NCBI GenBank assembly: GCA_964560975.1
Contig: CAZLNE010000018.1
Span: 1-26,916, forward strand
Direction of reading: 5' to 3'
DNA length: 26,916 bases
From: JAAZLA01 sp964560975
Lineage (GTDB): Bacteria; Spirochaetota; Spirochaetia; Treponematales; Treponemataceae
The notes under the pieces were generated by a model. It made no database searches. It was not told the DNA's origin and was given only the letters and a program-made list of their open reading frames with translations. The translations under genes and the position numbers were made by a program. Below are positions 25,963 through 26,916 of the stretch, piece by piece; positions within the stretch are counted from its first letter, which is position 1, and the number at the start of each line of letters is the position of its first letter.

Positions 25963-26031
25963 TGTTTTAAAAGTAACAATTATTCAATTGATGTGTGTTA
26001 TACTTAATGTGATAATTTTCAGGAGGATGTT

Positions 26032-26598
26032 ATGAAAAGAGTAATGACTTTAGTAATGATAATTTTGTCTGTAATGCTGGTGGTCAGCTGTGCTTCTAAA
26101 AACACCGCCAAAAAAGTAAAGGGAGCCGAGGGTATTACCAGACCTGACTGGGTTCGCCAGATGGGTAAGGTAGATGAAGGTCTTCACTACGAAGTAGGCT
26201 ATGGCAAAATGTCAAATTATGCTACTTCTTTAAAGAAGGCTGAAGCAGATGCACGTAATAAGATTGCATTTTGGGTACAGACTGATGTTAATACTGTATT
26301 AAAAACATATACACAAGATGCAGGAATAGGCGATCAAAGAGAATTAATTGAGTACATGGAAGAAATTTCAAAACAGACCGCTCAGGTTTCAATTTCTGGT
26401 GCAACAATTATAGATTCATGGGAAGATGAAGACGGCGGAGTCTATGTGTTAATGTCATATAATATTGATAAGGCAGCCGAAAACCTTGCAAATCAAATGA
26501 AATCATATCAGCGTAATGAAAGCGCTGCTTTTGCAGAATTCAAAGCACAAGAGGCTTTTCGCCAGCTTCAATATGAACAGCAGATAGAAAATAAATAG
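26032..26598 (+). CDS. LPP20-family outer-membrane lipoprotein
   Basis: A 188-residue lipoprotein: basic MKR start, hydrophobic core, and lipobox VVSC with Cys20 as the lipidated residue. The mature part begins with a short flexible segment, then PDWVRQMGKVDEGLHYEVGY and SLKKAEADARNKIAFWVQ, the pattern of the LPP20/FlgP group, in which a 'DWV... Y..G.g... s...A...A...A...ia' arrangement leads into a repeated-helix/strand fold. A charged helical tail ends in QQIENK. The role in spirochaetes is unknown; relatives are outer-membrane lipoproteins, some linked to the flagellar outer structures of other bacteria. The start is fixed by AGGAGG at 26021-26026. It is monocistronic: promoters upstream and a terminator just downstream. 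Confidence 0.85.
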   Translation: MKRVMTLVMIILSVMLVVSCASKNTAKKVKGAEGITRPDWVRQMGKVDEGLHYEVGYGKMSNYATSLKKAEADARNKIAFWVQTDVNTVLKTYTQDAGIGDQRELIEYMEEISKQTAQVSISGATIIDSWEDEDGGVYVLMSYNIDKAAENLANQMKSYQRNESAAFAEFKAQEAFRQLQYEQQIENK

Positions 26599-26634
26599 CA
26601 GATTACTATAAGGTTTGAAAAGTAAGAGGCATCT

Positions 26635-26692
26635 AAGGTGCACCCCTAACGTTGTTGAACTGAGCAATTTTAGGCGGTGCATTTTTTATTTT
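26635..26692 (+). terminator. Strong rho-independent terminator after the lipoprotein gene
   Basis: AAGGTGCACC (26635-26644) continuing as CCTAA (26645-26649) pairs with TTAGG (26670-26674) and GGTGCA (26676-26681) plus the first T residues after it, leaving one bulged C at 26675. Inner bases GTTG/CAAT extend the stem. A T-rich tract (TTTTTTATTTTT, 26682-26693) follows. It lies about 40 nt after the stop. Confidence 0.8.
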
Positions 26693-26738
26693 TAAAAGTA
26701 GTATTATGCAGTGCGATAAAATAGCAGCTGATAGATAT

Positions 26739-26916
26739 TTATTGTTCCCATTGTCGCGGAAAGAAAAATCGTACAGATGCAGATAAGAGAGCAGACTGTA
26801 ATGGGGAAGAGCCTTGATCGGCTATGCTTGAAATTGGGTAATGAGCCCTTACTTCAAAGCCGAAGCTTGTCCCGTTTTGCATCATATAATCCCAAGCAAT
26901 GATGAGGCATGGATAT
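26739..26916 (-). CDS. C-terminal end of a probable outer-membrane protein (partial)
   Basis: The minus strand is open from the window's right edge to a TAA at 26739-26741, giving the last 58 residues of a protein whose start lies outside. The segment has alternating strand-like residues (SFGFEVRAHYPISSI, then SALLSASVRFFF) and ends with PRQWEQ. A strand finishing in VRFFF near the C-terminus is typical of spirochaetal beta-barrel proteins, although here six further residues follow the aromatic triplet. Codon use looks normal and no frameshift is seen. Function cannot be assigned. The gene is convergent with the LPP20-like gene, with the hairpin at 26635-26692 between them. Confidence 0.5.
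   Translation of the reverse strand, partial: YPCLIIAWDYMMQNGTSFGFEVRAHYPISSIADQGSSPLQSALLSASVRFFFPRQWEQ

Noticed and set aside
26635..26692. Terminal inverted repeat of an insertion sequence
   Set aside because: The hairpin sits right after a stop codon and is followed by a T-run, which fits a terminator. No transposase or matching second end is present.
26743..26817. A plus-strand reading with two cysteines in a CSHC pattern, like a transposase zinc finger
   Set aside because: It is short, has stop codons on both sides, and the opposite strand is open to the window edge with a sensible outer-membrane-like sequence. Most likely a chance antisense reading.

Overview
The window looks like chromosomal DNA of a spirochaete, most likely a Treponema. 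It is AT-rich. It carries a large membrane-anchored coiled-coil protein that I recognise as the spirochaete 'SpiroCoCo' type, many exported proteins without obvious families, a carD-ispD-ispF cluster, and the fused activase/dehydratase-type protein common in anaerobes. The species call is inference from gene content only. I see no CRISPR array, tRNA, rRNA, phage or intact insertion sequence.

Left part (116-10030, all + strand). A membrane class III nucleotide cyclase overlaps a gene for a membrane-anchored coiled-coil protein. A small secreted protein follows, then a 1486-residue protein with two ASKHA activase domains and (R)-2-hydroxyacyl-CoA dehydratase-like regions, and an exported protein that overlaps its end. 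Spacings are 0-15 nt, so one transcript is plausible.

Middle part (10143-20979, + strand). After a roughly 110-nt gap containing small repeats comes a tightly packed, mostly overlapping series: a periplasmic TPR protein, a probable outer-membrane beta-barrel, an ExbB/TolQ-like channel, an ExbD/TolR-like protein, a TonB/TolA-like energy transducer and a HAD hydrolase. The giant coiled-coil protein closes the block after a 27-nt gap. The order suggests an energised inner-to-outer-membrane machine with its own beta-barrel and TPR partner; this is inference.

Right part (20992-25863, - strand). Convergent to the middle block is a second run, read in the order: unknown 471-residue cytosolic protein, oligopeptide-type solute-binding protein, CarD, IspD, IspF. 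CarD is an RNA polymerase-binding regulator; IspD and IspF are two steps of the MEP isoprenoid pathway. The carD-ispD-ispF order is also found in mycobacteria.

Right edge. A 168-nt divergent promoter region (25864-26031) leads to an LPP20-like lipoprotein on the + strand. A strong hairpin terminator follows (26635-26692). The last 178 nt are the C-terminal end of a minus-strand gene whose product looks like an outer-membrane protein ending in an aromatic-rich strand.
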